Of a stretch of DNA of 64,000 bases, positions 1 through 12,516 are shown in pieces. A program made the translations under genes and the position numbers. The stretch lies in contig CAJNYU010002638.1 of NCBI GenBank assembly GCA_905331475.1, positions 18,913 through 82,912 on the forward strand. Direction: 5' to 3'. Numbering within the stretch: the first letter of the stretch is position 1; each line of letters opens with the position of its first letter. Source of the DNA: Rotaria socialis. Lineage: Eukaryota > Rotifera > Eurotatoria > Philodinida > Philodinidae. The notes under the pieces were generated by a model. That model was not told the DNA's origin. It ran no database searches and saw only the letters and a program-made list of their open reading frames with translations.

Positions 1-170
1 GTGAAACATTTTCTGGTGGGGCTCAGGAAAATGCTAATTTTTTTTTGCAAATTCTGATTCAAAATTTTTTTTGCTATAAACTCATCATTTGAATCCAATA
101 TGAATGTATGTAGGTTTTCATTTGGGACCCATGCTCTCTAGCAGAGATTTAGGATACTAAAAAATCCTGG

Positions 171-745
171 TTACGCCACTATTACGGTGGTCCTTTTTTG
201 ATCGACCTGGGTGAATATGGTCATCCTAATCAACATACTATTAAAAGCATGGTGTTAAATGCATATTTTAATCGCGATGTTGTTCGAGCTAGCCACATCT
301 GGAACTATTGTAAACAAGGTACCGGCTTAACTGAATTTGGTTTACGTTACAATGATTTAAATTGTTATAGAAATGGATTACTAATGTACACAAGCATTTG
401 ATCGAAAAGAATTATGTTTCATTTACGATCCATTTCAAGCATAATTGATATTAAAACTTTTACATAAAGGTGATGATGGATTAATGAACTCAATGATTTT
501 AGACAAAAATGATTTAAAGTTGTATAAAAATTATACCCAATTTAAAGATATTGATGGAAAAGCATTAAGTTTGCCGAAAAATGTTTATCCATTCAGACGA
601 TTACTGAACTGGCATGCAAGATGCGCTCATGAATATGCAAAGACAAAAAAGTGGATATCGACAAGTGATAACTTTGATTGTTTTAATGATTTATCAGATT
701 TAATATCACTTCCGGGAGATGATTTAAACGAAGAAGACATTGCTT
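171..745 (+). pseudogene. Broken unrecognised protein-coding gene
   Basis: I do not recognise the family. A reading frame rich in aromatic and Asn residues opens near 171 (YYGGPFLIDLGEYGHP...) and runs to a stop at 399-401. From about 391 the protein sense continues in another frame (QAFDRKELCFIYDPF), meets TAA near 439-441, and resumes in the same frame to 745 (LLHKGDDGLMNSM ... LISLPGDDLNEEDIA). Protein-like sequence may extend to about 910 in further fragments. No GT-AG intron removes the frameshift and stop neatly, so a decayed gene is the simplest reading. Two sequencing errors in a live gene are the alternative. No start codon or promoter is evident, and the left part may belong to an element reaching beyond the window. 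Confidence 0.45.
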
Positions 746-910
746 AACATTTGATGAATAATGTTTGATATCCTATTACTTGAAGAAAAACATAATCTGT
801 ACTCGTTTTTATTGATTTAATAGAGCACGTATTATTGCAGGAATCAGAGAAGCTCTGAAAAATACTGCTTCCCATAGACAATTTTTACTATGCGATCTGT
901 TTCATGGTAT

Positions 911-2533
911 ATAGATATAAAAGGATGTTCAAATGAACGAGATACAATCGCACTAGAGGCTTTATTCGGAAGCAATGAATAATAAAATTTCTTGTCGGCT
1001 GATTTTGAATTGTTCTACACATATATGCATATAATAATAAAGTGAAACGAGTTGAATAAGAGTTTTTGCAAAAGGTTTTCAAAACGTTTTTCAATTAAAT
1101 ATCAATGATTTTCAATAGAAATTAAGCAGTGAACACACAAGTATGAATGTTTGATACCGTTTATACTCAGAACAGCATAGTTTACATAACTTTTCACAAA
1201 ATAGTGCTAAAACTTACATAATTTCAGTCAACAAATGTTATGTGAAAAATGAATTCTCCTTATAATTTTTTTGTTTCTTAAATTTACTGCTGACAATTAC
1301 TCAAAGCAAAAATGTATTGATTCGCTTCTTGAACACATCTGCAAATATAGTATAGCTATTTCTGTTTTGATTTATCTTGAATCATCAACAAACATCCTCG
1401 ATATCATAAGTATTCTTACATACGCTACCAAATGATCCTTTATAACAAAAGTAGCATTATATAGCATATATGAATTAGTTTTGTCGTTTAAGCTTGAATT
1501 TTTTGTTGCCTCACCATACATCGTATAGTCAACGAATAAATATACTGAAACGTATATATATATATATATATTGTTAAATCCTATTATGTGGAAGTTCGTG
1601 CGCCAAATTTGCAGAAAAAAAGTCGCCAGCTTGAATGACAAATACTGACTATCATCCATGTCGATGATTCCGGAGAAGGGATACTATAGAAACCGGCAGG
1701 GAAATCACCATATCAAAGAAGAAAACACTGAGCTGGATCATGGAAGCAGTATTCCGGCAGGTTCCTGTTGCAAAGTAGAATAATTTGATTGGAATCTCAC
1801 GAAAAATTTTCCTGACGAAACTGATCCGTATAGTGATCGACCTAGGCATATAACTAAAATACTGGAATCGCCATATTTGTGAAATACAAGTAGCATTATT
1901 GCTTTTTCTCAAATATCTAAAATGTTAAACACTTCGAACATATTAAAGCGACAGCTGTATGAAAATGAATGAGTAGTTTCTGTAAGTAACAGAAATGAAA
2001 ATTATTATTAATGATAGAATAGAGCAAGAAAGATTCTGTTATTTTGTTTTAATAGAAATCTGACATCAATAGCAATGAGTCAAGATAACGGTAATCTAGA
2101 TAAGTTGATACATGAATCGAAACTACATATTAGATATATATATATATATATATACTATTGATTTTTTTCATCTGTCTGAAAACAGAAAATAACAATAAAT
2201 ATATTTATAGATATCGAGTGTTTATCTTGGATCTATAGAACAAACAGAATTACTACAAACATTTATTTCATATTCTCATCAAATCTTAATCAATCATTTT
2301 CATTTTCCTGAAAATGACCTTTTTCCTAATAGAACTATGTCAATCAGAAAGCTGAAGTAAATAATATTCAAAGCGAATACTTCCAAAACAGTAGAATTGA
2401 TAGTGCACGTCTCTTATAAACATAATGATCTTGTTGTTATTTGCATTTTATATTCATAAAAAGAAATTATAAACAGATAATAATAGATCAATGTATACTT
2501 AAAAAAGTGTAAGTGTTGAATATATGTGTTTAT
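911..2533. other. AT-rich intergenic stretch
   Basis: I see no gene here. Short ORFs at 1372-1659 and 1652-1912 (minus) lack family features. TA microsatellites lie near 1554-1572 and 2135-2155. Confidence 0.6.
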
Positions 2534-3007
2534 TTAGTAAGTGTCATCAAGTCGTATATCATAATAAATCGCTTTTTTCAATGCCATTTGATCTTTAAAA
2601 CAACCTTTTATTTTGGCTGATTTAAAATATGAGCTAAGATCCGTTTCTTCAAGACAGAAATAGATAGCTCTTACTTTTGAACTTTTTAAAATGGATTGTA
2701 GCGTTGCTTCTCGTATATGACCAACGACAATTATATAATATTTACGTGCTTTCATCATATCGATCTGATTTAGTATTCTTTTGTCATTATCGGATGAAAC
2801 AAGATTAGGAAATTTTCTTTTCAGTGTCTTCTTCAATCGAATGGATGCTGGTGTTGGTATTGGTGAAGCATCTAAATAAATTAATGCAGCATCTTCAGGT
2901 AGTATTATAATTTTAGGGAATTTATTATATCCATTTGTACGTTGTCCATTCCTGTATCCATGAACTCCTTGATTATTAGTTGAGTTTGTTCCACAACAGC
3001 TTCCCAT
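2534..3007 (-). CDS. Small protein resembling the N-terminal module of rotifer ART-TPR proteins, with acylation motif
   Basis: This is a single-exon 157-residue ORF. The N-terminus MGSCCGTNST has Gly2 followed by Cys4 and Cys5, the pattern of N-myristoylated and palmitoylated membrane-attached proteins, although residue 6 is Gly rather than the preferred Ser/Thr. From about residue 32 the protein alternates hydrophobic beta-like segments and charged helices: KIIILPEDAALIYLDAS, a run ending RKYYIIVVGHI, then VRAIYFCLEE. The order and spacing resemble the first 110 residues of the ART-TPR protein at 43721-47029 (FIIIWFDADI, KKILLIISSI, LYSIYFF). I infer a stand-alone copy of that module. Its function is unknown; the fold looks like a receiver or TIR-type alpha/beta domain without recognisable catalytic residues. 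The first Met is preferred because it gives the acylation signal. Confidence 0.65.
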   Translation of the reverse strand: MGSCCGTNSTNNQGVHGYRNGQRTNGYNKFPKIIILPEDAALIYLDASPIPTPASIRLKKTLKRKFPNLVSSDNDKRILNQIDMMKARKYYIIVVGHIREATLQSILKSSKVRAIYFCLEETDLSSYFKSAKIKGCFKDQMALKKAIYYDIRLDDTY

Positions 3008-6000
3008 GATATTGATTTCAATAGTAAATTAGATAAAATCTAAAGTAAATTAAATTCATCATTTCTAGGAACTCGAACAATCATAATTCAAATATTTAGT
3101 TTAGTTTTGTTTACAAAGATTTCTAAAGCTAGATACAATCAGAAGAACAAAGAATAGAAATTTTCTAAAAATAATCATTTGAAATAACAATTGAAGAAAT
3201 TTTAAAAATAGTTATGAACACAGTAAAAGTAGTATTCCTCGAATGAAAAATTCCTATTTTCTTTGTGTTCAGATTAATGTAAAGTAATTAGCTCACATCA
3301 ATATAGAATTAAATGAATGGGTTGATCTGATTTTTACTTGTGTTATTTCTGTGTTTCAAAATATTTTTATTTATAAAAAAAAAACTTATTGAATTATCTA
3401 TTTTATATAATACTGAATGATAAGACAAACCTTTGTTTTAGTGGTTACTATGTTACTATATTGTTAATTTTGTGTGGACCATCGCTTAACAACACAACTC
3501 AACATAGAAGTAAACGTGCACTGTTGCTATTATATTAATGTACCATTTTAGAATCAAACAAAAGTAAACAATGCCGGATTCTATAGAATTTAAAAGAAGA
3601 CATTATCGAAGCTGGTCGATTTTTTTTTGTTAAGTAAAGTGCACTTAATACATCGAATATACAAGGTAAATTATACAGTAATATGCAGTTTGTACATCCA
3701 AATCTGTACATCAGTTTTAGTTACCATTACCATAATTTTCTTGTTACTTGAAATTTGATCAACTTAATCGAAATGTGTTCTGTATGTTAAAAGAAAAAAT
3801 TGTTTGATTTATTTTTCTCTCACTGCAAACAGATGCTTTTCGATCGAATTCTTTCAAATGTTTGAAGATCATTACTGTAGACAATTGTTGGTAGCGACGA
3901 GATCTGTCAAATACTAATGTGATCTTCATCATTATCTAATAATGACTTTCTTTTAAATCATTTACAATTTAACCACTCTGTTTTCTATTGTTTTAATTTC
4001 ACGAAAACCAAATTTATGAGCGTTTCTACAATTGTTTCTTTTTGTCTTTGAGATACTACATCAATCAAAACAAGATGTTCAGAATCAGGAAAAAATGAAT
4101 TCTTCAATAATCTTTTGAAAATAAATTCATAGTATTACTAGTGAAATATTGTTGCGAATTATGTTAGTATAGTATTATTATTTAAAAATATTGATTTTCG
4201 ATCATAATTATCTAAATGATTTTTTTCTATAATATATTATGTTTTGAATAAATTATCAAGACTGAAGCTTTTCATATAAATATTTACTAAATAACTAATC
4301 AGTGATCATCTGCAACTACAAAACAAAACATATATGAATTACTATTATTGCATATATGTATAAATGTATCACACGAAAATGATAACACACAAATTTCGAT
4401 TATGTTAATTTGTATTAATAATTACTTTTTCGTAAGATTTTGGTTATTATCTATTCACTTTGTTTTTATTGTGGGAAGAAAACAATGATGAATTAATCAT
4501 ATGAATATATGTTCGCTCTTTCAACTAAATTTATCACGCAGATATCTGAAATGTAAAATCATACATATGATAAATAAATTCTTATTAATTAAAAACTAAT
4601 CATATTTAGTGATTCACTCTAACAAAAACTTTTATTAAATTTTTCAATTTATTGCATTTATAAGGTTGAATAGTTATATACTTTTGAAAACTAAACATTG
4701 ATTTTTATCACTTATATTTCAACTGCTACCATTTAACATATCTGATAAAAGTTAGACATGCTTTAATTTTCTTCTTTTATTTAATTTTAATTTATTTAAA
4801 ACTTTTATAAATTGTGACGTTTCGTATCTTGATAGTGACACGGAAACAATACGGTAATAGTAATAGTTAGCTACGGATTGAATTCTTTTCCGTATCACTA
4901 TCAAAAGTATGACTAAAGAAATGAAAAATTTGTTTATATGTACATATGTCATTTGTCTTAAATTTTTATGTCTGATGAAATATCTTATCGACATACGAAA
5001 CGTCACAATTTATAAAAATTTTAAATTTAAATTAATAATTAAATTGATTTAAATTTTAAATAAATTTAAATAAAATAAAAGCAGACAATAAAAACATGTT
5101 TAATATATCGACCTTTTTAACAAAACAAGAATCTGGCATAATTCTTAAATTAAGTATTTTCTTTCATTTGATTCACTTTGTACTTTGCTTGAATCCATTT
5201 AACGTATAATAAAAAATTCTGATGAACTATTACATCGATCTCATAGTTATGAAATAGTAGCAATGGGATTTGTTTGTAAAGTTGATACATGAGTCGTATG
5301 TTTATATATATATATTTCAAATCCTATATTTAGATTTAAGTCAACTCATCGTTATCCGACTATCTGTTCCATAGTGAAATCATGAACTCAAATGATTTAA
5401 AAACAATGAAATACTAAGCTAAATTGGACAAGTTCAAAGAAATATTTTGTTCAGTTCTAGAAAAACTGCTAATACAATTGAGATAAAACTAATTCGACAT
5501 TAAATACAAAATTTAGCAGTGTCATTTATTTAAAAAAATCTCAGAATGCAGATAATATTTTCTCTAGAAGAATAGTACCAACGATGTTTCAGATAAAAAC
5601 AAGAAAACAGGATCATGCTGATTGTAATTAAACCATAAAAAAAGATAGTGTATTGCATCAGATTTCACTGACTTGAGTTCAATTCGGTTTCGATTTAATT
5701 TTAGAAAGAAACTTACGGCTATCGAACAGTAATGGCGTGCCTATATTGATTTCTTTTAAAAATATCAAAGAAGTTTTCTCTCTATACAATGTCATAGTAA
5801 AATGAATAGTCTATTTTTCTGTATAATTTGACCATTCTTTAAGTAGTGATGTAAAAATAAAAATTCTATATCATTCTTTTCCTTTTGTTAATGGTAATTA
5901 GATTAGGTTTTGTTTTAGTTTTTGGTTTTTACCTACTTTTTAAAATTCTATTCTTGAATAAGTCTGACGTGAGTCTGCTTAAAAAATTTCAAATTTGGTG

Positions 6001-6941
6001 GAATTGATGTGAATGATACGATGATTCTAATTACATGGCTTACGAATAGTATACTTCGTTATTTGTGTCTCTCATGATTGAAAAGGACGTTACATTAAAA
6101 TTAGAGGCTACTTATTGTTGTCTTAACTCAACATACGCAATATTTTCTGCTTCTTTAATCACATCACAAAAAATCATCTACCAAACTTCAGTATTGTTGA
6201 ATTTCATCTTTTTATATACAAAACATAACTTCGATAACACATGTCATTTACTGTTACGCCGAAAATTTGTCTAGTTATTCATTAGACAGATATCAAAAGA
6301 TGACTTTTATAATTGTTCGAATTTCTTAAAAGATTCAAAAGCATTTTTATGAGAACAATTTTCGATTTTGAGTCATGCTGCTATGATACTTCAGTCAGCT
6401 AATAATTGTATCAAGTTTCAAATTAATAAATACCATAAATATTAATGTCACTAGCATATATTAATTATGATGAAACTAAATGATAGTGTAACAGATATCG
6501 ATGGTAACAGAAACGAGAAGCGAAAGAATTTTACTTGAATAGAATTGAAATCAACCAGTTAAAATGTCTTGATCTCACTCAAAAAATAATCGGTCAAACA
6601 AATTCTTTTCCTAAACATATCAATATAACAATTAATTCTTTAAAAATTCGATTTCATTAGTCTTAATCATACGATTGAATATTCAAGCTAGTATTATTAA
6701 AAACAACATTTAATCAATATCAGACAATCATTTATTTAACTTAGCTCAATAGTTTAACAACCCGTATGCGTAACTGCGAAGGTCCATCAAATATTTTAAT
6801 TATTCATTAAAGTATATCGCAATAAAACGATATTTATTTAACATTGTCTCTTTTATAAATCTAAGAAATTATTCATAAGAATAAAAATGAAAAATAGGAA
6901 TAAAAGACTGACGCATAGAAGCTTTAGTTTATGATAATGAA
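3008..6941. other. Intergenic stretch, AT-rich
   Basis: No supportable gene. The ORF at 6065-6274 (plus) has no family signature. The only structured element I see is the inverted-repeat unit at about 4770-5083, listed separately. Confidence 0.55.
4770..5083. mobile_element. Palindromic MITE-like element
   Basis: Outer arms at 4799-4827 and 4992-5021 are inverted copies about 30 bases long with one mismatch, centred on ATAAATTGTGACGTTTCGTAT. A second inverted pair lies inside: TTGATAGTGACACGGAAA near 4827 and its near-complement ending CACTATCAA near 4906. The flanks beyond the arms also pair, in T/A-rich sequence, so the limits are approximate. It has no coding capacity. Nested arms suggest a foldback DNA transposon derivative. 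I could not define a target duplication because the borders are low complexity. Confidence 0.55.
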
Positions 6942-7649
6942 TTATAAGTTTTCTTTTCTTGTCAACTCCAAGAGAACATTGAATATAGGTCCATTCTTAT
7001 AATCTTTATATGGAAACAATTGAGTATTCTTCTTTTTCCACGACCACGTCGTAGGATCAATCATGCGCACTATTTGTGCACCCATTTTGTTTGTATAAAT
7101 ATGTTTCGTTATTGGATTTGTTACTTGAACAAATGCATATCGAAATCCTTTGATATCGCTCGCATAATCACACAGAAGTCGACGTAATCGACTTGCTACC
7201 CCTTTACGTGAATGTTGAACACGTGTAGCGCCTACGCTAATGTGTAATACTAAAGAAGGTACTAGTTTTTGATTGAAATCCCAATTAATAAATTGATTAG
7301 CTTGTTCTTCAAGTAAATCATGATGTGGTATAGTTGATGGTATTCCAAACTCATCATATGGATGATTCTGATTATGTACAAATAGATCGCCAGCTGTAAT
7401 AGCACCAACAATTTCATTAGAAATACGATGTCTAGCTAGAAATGATAATTTTTCATCAAATAAATCCATCATGATTGGCCATGAGCGCCCATTGAAAAAT
7501 TCATCAGCTGAAATTTCATCAAAAGCTGCTATTGGATTATATTGAACAAATTCTTCGGCTATCAACCGAGCACAGATGCGCGCATCGCTTTCATTGTTAA
7601 TTAATTCATACGTATATTCTTCGTTATGTTTCATTGTACAAAAGAGCAA
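6942..7649 (-). CDS. GNAT-family N-acetyltransferase-like protein
   Basis: This intact single-exon ORF has 235 residues. The C-terminal half has the GNAT core: a beta strand (LVLHISVGATRV, about 134-144), then QHSRKGVASRL (145-155), which matches the acetyl-CoA pyrophosphate-binding motif Q/R-x-x-G-x-G/A, a helix, a strand (FRYAFVQVTN), and the asparagine-containing helix with IYTNKMGAQIV (184-194). The N-terminal half (EFVQYNPIAAF, GAITAGDLF) resembles uncharacterised eukaryotic GNATs in which a metazoan-type fold precedes motif A. Substrate is unknown; the family moves an acetyl group from acetyl-CoA to an amine. Met6 (MKHNEEY) is an equally possible start. Probably cytosolic, with no signal peptide. 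Confidence 0.75.
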   Translation of the reverse strand: MLFCTMKHNEEYTYELINNESDARICARLIAEEFVQYNPIAAFDEISADEFFNGRSWPIMMDLFDEKLSFLARHRISNEIVGAITAGDLFVHNQNHPYDEFGIPSTIPHHDLLEEQANQFINWDFNQKLVPSLVLHISVGATRVQHSRKGVASRLRRLLCDYASDIKGFRYAFVQVTNPITKHIYTNKMGAQIVRMIDPTTWSWKKKNTQLFPYKDYKNGPIFNVLLELTRKENL

Positions 7650-8511
7650 CCAGAGTATTCGGTATAAGCGTAACTTAGACTATTTATAGTACTGATTACT
7701 CCTATTTTTACCGTTCTGCACTACACAACTATTTGTCCACGAGTAGTTTATTACGCATTTCTTCGCTTCTTTCACCAGAAAAAAAATAATCGACCTGATT
7801 ATTCAGGCCAGTGTCAGTTTGTTCTGTTTTTTCTTCTTCTATAAAATAGTTGCACGCAAAAGAACACAAGTACGACGTTACAAAACTGATTGATCTGAAA
7901 ATAGGCTCTCTCGAGTGATTGGTGCAACTCGGAAGTAAACTAGCTTAGTTTCACTTAGTAGTGTGGAAAAATGAGTTATAGAATTGATCTATCAGATATT
8001 TTATTTTCATCCAAACTATATACGACAATGTTGAAAATCATCCAAGATATGAGTTATTGTAATGGTATTAAATATTGTCCAGAAACCATTCAACATCTTT
8101 GTTCATTCTTTACGATAAAATTCCTATTTTGCATTTCAGCAAATCAATAAGCCAAACTGATCAGTGTACTCCTATACAAGATGATCGCCAAAGAAAATCT
8201 CTTTTTCCAATCATGACTGTAAATTCTTCTTTTTAATTTGTATGGTTCTACTTTTAGGGATGTAGTTGAAGCTGCACAAATGGGTTTAGATTACATCTAA
8301 TCTATTTTTCAGTTCAATATGATTTTTATGATCTACATATAATATTTTTTTTTGTTTCTTCAACTCATTGCATTATAAGATAAATATAAAATAATAAACA
8401 TAACCAGTTTAATTGTGTTCTTACGATCATATTTTCTTGTAAAAATCTTTGTTACATCTGATGATGGAACTAGTATCCTATTCATTTTTATAGAGAAATC
8501 GGTATGCTGAC

Positions 8512-8541
8512 ATATAAAACAGTAGATCTACTGTTTTATAT
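8512..8541. repeat. Perfect 30-base palindrome
   Basis: The two 15-base halves (ATATAAAACAGTAGA and its complement) meet with no spacer around AGATCT. It lies in non-coding DNA. It could be the collapsed remains of an inverted-repeat element or a binding site; nothing nearby decides. Confidence 0.85.
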
Positions 8542-10793
8542 ATGATATAAATCATTGCTGTTCGTCGTTGAGTCGAGTCTTATCGAATATAGAACGCTAA
8601 CTTAATATTTGCAGCTAATTAAGTAAAAATAGCCATTAAAATAATTGTCACACAAAATTGTGCGAGTGGATGAATTTAAAAGAAAATAGTACAATATGAT
8701 GTTCGAAAAATGTTTTTTTAATTGTCCAACGTTGAACAGTGACCCTCGAAAATTGAAACATTTTTCAATCACAGAAAATAAAAGACAGCTAATGTTGCAA
8801 CGTAGGTTTTCTCGTGTTGAGAGAATTCTAATGCTATCATAAGTAAAAGATTGAAGCCGTGTTTTGATGATTTACTGTATAAGAAAAATCAATTGTGGAT
8901 TTATTCCTGTTTGATCATGTTCGAATATTAATCTAACTTAACTCAAGTGGCTTGCACAAAAACTACCTTAGCAAAATCCTTCTTTATATTGAAAACCGAT
9001 GTACAATAGATTTGTCATTAATATATGAAACAATGTTTTATCTAACAAGATTTGCTAAAAAAAAACATAATCTTGAAGTTTTCATGATTTATTCTTAAAA
9101 AAATTAAAATTTTAAATGTCTGGCACCTCAGATGAAATTATAATTTTTAAAATCATATTGCAATTTTGAAATACGCATCCGGAAACATCCAACTGTAAGT
9201 AGATGCTATTTCATCGTTAATAGAATTGTAGTGGTATACCAAGTCCAAAGTATCTTGATAAAAATACTTGCCAAACTTGTATTCGAAACTGTTAAGAACT
9301 GTTTCCTTTAATTCGAGCAACTGTGAAAAAATTAAAGAGATATATAAACTCTTGTAGGTATTGAACATAGTAAAAAATCGAACTTCAAAATCTGAACGAT
9401 GAGGGTGTGATGTTAGAATAAAATAAGTATGATACGATATATTTTTTATTTTCAAATATTTTTCTTAGCACTGCTGAAAATAAAATAGAGAAAAAACTGA
9501 GGATGACATAAATCTTCACATAAAAGCAGCTGACTTATTTCGTTTGGCATGCATCGCCATTTTCAATTATATGTCGAATTTCTTGAGTAACTGTACCCGT
9601 GTTGATATATTTTTAAACTTTTCATGGTACACGTCTTTATTATCAGATGCTGTTTCACAATCGATTTTCTATTAGAACTGTTTTTTATTCAAAACTATGC
9701 GCCAAGGATGAACGTTTTCCTTTTGTATCCAGTGGTGTACTGAACTAAACAATTATCTGAATTTAATTCGAAACTTGTCAATATCGAATGAAATCATGTA
9801 GGTTTCTGTACAGACAAAGAGACAATAGCATGCGATTGTTCGCTGAAAACAATTCTCATTTTTATACAATTCTAAAAAATTTTCCATTCGAATTTGTTTC
9901 CGAAAAAAATTAAAATTCACTTAAAAACTCAATTAAAGCCAAAAAAAGAAACATGATGCTAATCATCAATGATCGAACACTAATTTAATGTCGTACTGGA
10001 CATTGGTATTTAATTTGGAAAATCGAGATTTTTCTTACAGATATACCAAAAAAGAAATGAAAAACAAATCTTGCTACTTAGTGCACTCGATTTTTTTCAA
10101 TAAACGACAAGATTGAATATTTTAACAATGCCATCGATTCAATTATGCTTTAGTAAATAATTCATTCAAATATAAGCTCAAACAAAAAAGTTCAATATGA
10201 AATTTTCTTTAGTTTTCATTTTTAAACAAATTTCAAATATGAGAAATATCTTTTTTTTGCCTATTTCTTCGAAATCTTATTTCAATTATCAATCATTTCA
10301 TCTAGAATTGCTGTTTTCATCGAATAAAATTTATTCACGTGGACAAGTCGAATTCGGTCAATATTTCATTTCTTTTACTAATCATAATGTTTTTATTTTT
10401 CATCTTCTGATAAATTCAAAAAGACAAATAATTCTGTCAATTGCAAGAAAATTGATGAATGAAGTTGAATAGGAGATGCAGATTGAAATCGATACGGTCA
10501 CATCAATATTCACAATGATATTTACGAAAATCTGATATAATGGGTTCTCCCAATCGCTACTCAATCAATTTTAAAGTATATTCTATTTTTGAAAATAATT
10601 AGGATCAGCTTAATTCGGTACTAAACTTTATAGTTCATCGATCCTTTTTGTTTTCTTCAATGATTTAGCTTTCTTAAAATTTTGGTCAATCTTTTTCTGT
10701 TGTCCTTCATAGCAATGATATGGAAAAACAAAAATTCTGTTGATATTTTAATTAATGCAGAATGACTTTCTTCGAGAACACTATGATGAGAAT

Positions 10794-11072
10794 TAGGGGT
10801 GGACCATTAACATTAATTTTATATTAATGTTAATGTTTCTCATTAACCATTAATATTAATGCTTAATGTTTTCTGAGAAAAACTTAATTCATTAATATTA
10901 ATGATTAATGAAAAACATTAACATTAATTTTTAAATTAATGTTTTCATTAATCATTAATATTAATGAATTAAATTTTTCTTAGAAAACATTAACCATTAA
11001 GATTAATGGCTAATGGAAGTCATTAATTAATGTCATTAATTAAGCTCCGTTAAAAAAAATGGTCCACCCCTA
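10794..11072. mobile_element. hAT-type MITE with self-complementary interior
   Basis: The element is 279 bases long. Its ends are perfect 15-base inverted repeats (TAGGGGTGGACCATT at the left, complement at the right). Exact 8-base direct copies of ATGAGAAT flank it at 10786-10793 and 11073-11080, the target duplication length of hAT transposases. The interior is almost wholly ATTAAT/TTAATG iterations arranged as nested palindromes, so one strand can fold on itself. It has no ORF and must be mobilised by a transposase elsewhere. The intact duplication and perfect ends suggest a fairly recent insertion. Confidence 0.9.
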
Positions 11073-12516
11073 ATGAGAATCCTATTTTTTATTTTTTTAT
11101 CGAAAGAAAACAAGCAAAATGTGGAGTATTGTTTGATTTCACGAATATGAATACAATCTGCATTTAGCATAAAGCTGTGTGGCATCTATCAAATCGTTAA
11201 ACATGAAAATCAATGATAGTTGGTTAAAAAAATATACCTTGGATATAGTAGGTTTTTTTGGCTCTTTCGTTCTGATAATAGAGTTTTTCAAATTTATTTT
11301 GTTTCTAGATAGATACAAAAGAATAGATCTTTTTCAACATTCACTTCTGTATATGACCAAGTCGAAGATATTTTGTAATTTAATGGCAAATTAAATCATT
11401 TTTATTGAAGTATGATTGACATCATTACATCAAACTAATGAATATACATACGTTTTGATTGTGTATTATCATTAGCATAAGTTGTAACAAAATTAATAAC
11501 AGCTATGTTTTAGTTTAGGGTGAAAATAACATAATTGTAGCTAGAAGACTAGAAATGCTACGTTGTCGCTGTTTCATCTATTCTGATTTTTATGTCTGAT
11601 TAATGATGCCATCAACCAAAGAAAAGCGACTTTCATTATGTAGTCATAGATTATATCAAATAGAGATTAGCACCGAACAATTATATTCTGAAAAATAGAT
11701 AACGAGCACACCTTTGCTATCTATCAAAATATTTCTTCCAGTAAACATATTTATCCTGTATTTAATGTGTTGATTTGAATCAATCTGTGTTATCTATTAA
11801 GAGCGACACAAGAAAAGTATCATTCATGATACATAGAATTCTCCTTAACTCGAACAATTCAAATGTAAATATTTCTTTATGAATTAAAAAGAAAATTCAT
11901 TTGCTTCACTTATGTTTAATAGGTAATAATGAGCCTCTCAGAGATGTACATAGAAGACTAAACTGGTTTTATCTGATTTTTGGACGGCTTAATGTTGATT
12001 TCATTGTAATTCTTTAGGAATATGTTCCAAATCAGAATATAGTCCTCGTAGATACTTTGAAAATATATTCTGTCTATGATAACGAATGGGTAAAAGTAAA
12101 ATTTATTAAACAAATACTTTTTTTTATCGAACTCTAACAAAAATAAATAGTTTTGCATTCAAAATATCAACATCATTTTGATTTCACATTCTAAATAGGT
12201 AAATCAATTGTCACCAATGGAAAGTTGATTGAATCTACATGATGAAAATAATATTAAAAAAGTAATTTTGACCGAAATAAACGGCAGCTGTTAAAAGATT
12301 TTATTTTGTCAGTTTTTCTAATCAAACTCAATATAGGACTAGTAACTTAATGGTAAATACCAAATCAAAACAGATCATCAGTTAAATGCAATTTTGAAAA
12401 TAGCATTCAAGATAATCAACAAATGATAAATCAATTTAGATTGTTTTGATTCTGAATATTTCTTCAGTGAATGTGAAAGTTGAAAATGATCAATGTGCGT
12501 CGCTCAGCATTGCATG

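Larger units (their letters stand above)
7650..12508. other. Intergenic stretch with a palindrome and a MITE
   Basis: I find no gene I would defend. ORFs at 9153-9455 (minus), 10197-10472 (plus), 11179-11394 (plus) and 11958-12158 (minus) are AT-rich and show no domain. The structured items (8512-8541 and 10794-11072) are listed separately. Confidence 0.5.

Noticed and set aside
1372..1912. Two overlapping minus-strand ORFs with some protein-like stretches
   Set aside because: They contain TA-microsatellite translation, no family motif, and no splice arrangement that extends them.
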